64,000 nucleotides of DNA from Sinohyriopsis cumingii (lineage: Eukaryota > Mollusca > Bivalvia > Unionida > Unionidae): contig CM068824.1 of assembly GCA_028554795.2 (NCBI GenBank), positions 160,263,630-160,327,629 on the forward strand, read 5' to 3'. The notes beneath the pieces were generated by a model. It was not told the origin of the DNA, did no database searches, and saw nothing but the letters and a program-made list of their open reading frames with translations. Both the position numbers and the translations under genes were made by a program. Shown here piece by piece: positions 58,901 through 61,900 of this stretch (positions within the stretch are counted from its first letter, which is position 1; the number at the start of each line of letters is the position of its first letter).

Positions 58901-61900
58901 TGTTCTAATGCAAAAACTGTCAGAAAAAAAACAATGACTTAATTTATTTTACAAGCATTTAAAATTTATTTTAGATAAATCGTTTCTACCTAAAATGATG
59001 CATTAATTGAACAGCTGGACATGAATATGTTCATGGCATACATATTGGGCATGCTAAGAATTGAAAAATGCTGGTATATGTGGTTCTACTGGCAGTAGGA
59101 CATAAGTTCAGTTTCAAAGGGCATCTATCGCAAGTACCATTTTATACATAAAATCTACTGCTTTTGAAAATCACAAGATTATAAAAAGTAATTAAATAGC
59201 CAAAAGATGGTATTTACATGTTCTATAAAAACATTAGAGAAACTAGCCAGAATCAGTCGAATGAAGACTGGAAATGTTGTGATAATTATGCATGGAAAAT
59301 CTATTGTTCAAGAACAGCCAACTTGTGTTGTCCACAACAAACTGTTAATTGATTACCTTATTGATGGAATATTGAGAGTTCAAAGCCAAAAGTGGAATAA
59401 CTTTTGAAGTGAAGGAGTAAAAGGTTGTCATGATTTCTTCTGAGCCTTTGATGATAATCAGCCAACCAATACCAGAAGGGATTTAAGAAGGAGACCAACA
59501 ATAATAAATCATTTTAGCAGACACACTAGAGAAAGTTTTGGGATAATTTCTCATGTTTAATTGTCCTTGTAATGTTTACGGTGTTTTAAGATTAATATTT
59601 ATGGGCAGCTTTTGCATTTTTTTTAATCAATTCATAGCATAATGCCAAATGCATGCTTTCTCCCAAATGCTAAGAAACCACAGGATAAAATATATTACAA
59701 ATTCAACAGTGCATGGATATTAGAGTTTTTAAGTGGGTGCAGGTTAGTAGCAAGGTCCTGAGTTTGCATTGTGTGTTTTAAAGGTATGCATTTTTGTATT
59801 TCACACACATAAATTAAATTCAATCCCTAGATGAAATATAATAATTAACAGTATATTACAAGATAATTGTGTGTGTGTGTGATTTGGATTTTTAATGTAG
59901 CTTTAAAAAAATTTCAGTCATATCGCTATGATGTCCGCAGTGTGACAGTTTATAGTGATGTCTAGCACGGGGGCATCATGCTGCAGACATGTAGCATGAT
60001 GTCCCAACCAGTCACATTATCCCGACACCAGGCCGACCAGTCTTAACACTAAGCTCTTAATGCTGAGAGCCAAGCAAGGCATCTGTTAGTAGCATTTTTG
60101 TAAGTCTTTGGTATGACTCGGACAGGGATCAAACCCAAAACCTCCCACATCCTACATGATAATTCATTTTAAAGTTGGGATAAATTATTCATAAAGCATA
60201 AATACATCAAGTACTTTTCATCATTTATTTAAAGTCTAAATCATTCTGTTTTTCTTTTAAATTCACAGTGGTGAAACCTGCCAACAAATGTTTGTATCTA
60301 CGCCAAAGAAAAAAGTTCCTGAGGATGAGACTTTGGAATTCATCTAAAGTCCAAATCGAGAACTTTCCCCATGGAGTGAACCTAGCTCGGTTTATTGGTA
60401 GCAGTCATCAACCTTACAAACCCAGGAACAGGAAACTGAAGCAAAAAGTTATCTGCTGGCTGATCATAGCTGTCTTGTCAATACAACAGTCTTGTGCTGA
60501 TGCAGAGAGGACATTCTCCATTCTTAGAAAAATACAAAGTGATTCAGGGGAAATCTGAACCAGACAACTATTGAGAGCCTGTTAAGTGTGAAGCTTAATA
60601 ATTACAGTGACTGTCATCAGTGGTCATCAGTGGTCAGAAAATTGTAATCTTCTGAAGACAGCTAAAAATGCTACTGGATGTTATCAAAAAAATTTTTGCA
60701 GTGAACTGTAAGATAAACAACTCTTACCTTTTTTATTAACTGATAATATACTGACTCACATCAAAATAGTCACATGATATCAACAGTAAACCATCATCCA
60801 ATGTTGTTGCACAAAACATTTGAAAATATTAAATGAAAGTCATGTAATGTTTGCAAATAAATATAATACACAACTAATTCTCAACATATTTATTCTGAGA
60901 ACAACGACCAGAAACCTGTTGGTATCGCAGCAAGATATAGAAAATCAGATTCATCAAGTATTGAGCATGTTTCAATGATGTTTTTGTTGGTATCAATTGA
61001 CCACCGAACTGACATGTGTTCTCTGCTTGGTGAATCTGGTTTCCTCCAAGTTGCTGCGACAGTAACAGAATTTTGGTCGGTCACTGTTTCCAGAATAAAC
61101 AGTTTGGGATGTTCTTACATTTTTTAATAAAGAATACATGACTTATCATTTATATTTTCAATCTGATATCCTACAGCAACAATGAAAATGGTTTATTGTT
61201 GATGTCATGTGACTATTTGACCTCTGATGTCATTAATATGTAGGTTGCAAGATTTGTGTAGTCATGTGACTAGCAATGCAATTGGCAAGTTCCAGGTAAA
61301 TTTCATCAATGCTGTAGTTTCCTCTCATCTGTCATTGGATTGAAGACATAATAAATGGTATACTCACAATTCCTGGTTTATATAACAAATTTTCGCCATA
61401 TATTTTAAGCATTTTATACTGATACCATTATCTTTTATCTTATATAACTTTAAAAGAATTATACCATTTTAAACTTTTATCCTTTATCTTGTAGGACCAC
61501 ATGCTTACATTTACTTTGAAAAGTTTATTTCCCACACATTTTTGCAACTTTTACCATAAAGTTTACATTTTTAGAACATAACTTCAATTCAGCACTATAT
61601 AGCCAAGATTGTGTTGACATGCTGCTAAACTTCATATATAATACAAACATGTGCAAGGACTAAATGTTTTCAATAAAATTCTGTTCATAAAAAAAAAACT
61701 TTTCACCATAATTTTGGTACATGTCTAAAATCTTACCCTGTATGTTGTGATCCTTACCCTGTATGTTGGGATCCTTACCCTGTATGTTGGGATCCTTACC
61801 CTGTATGATGGGATCCTTACCCAATATGTTGGGATCCTTACCCTGTATGTTGGAATCCTTACCCTCTATGTTGGGATCCTTACCCTCTATGTTGGGATCC

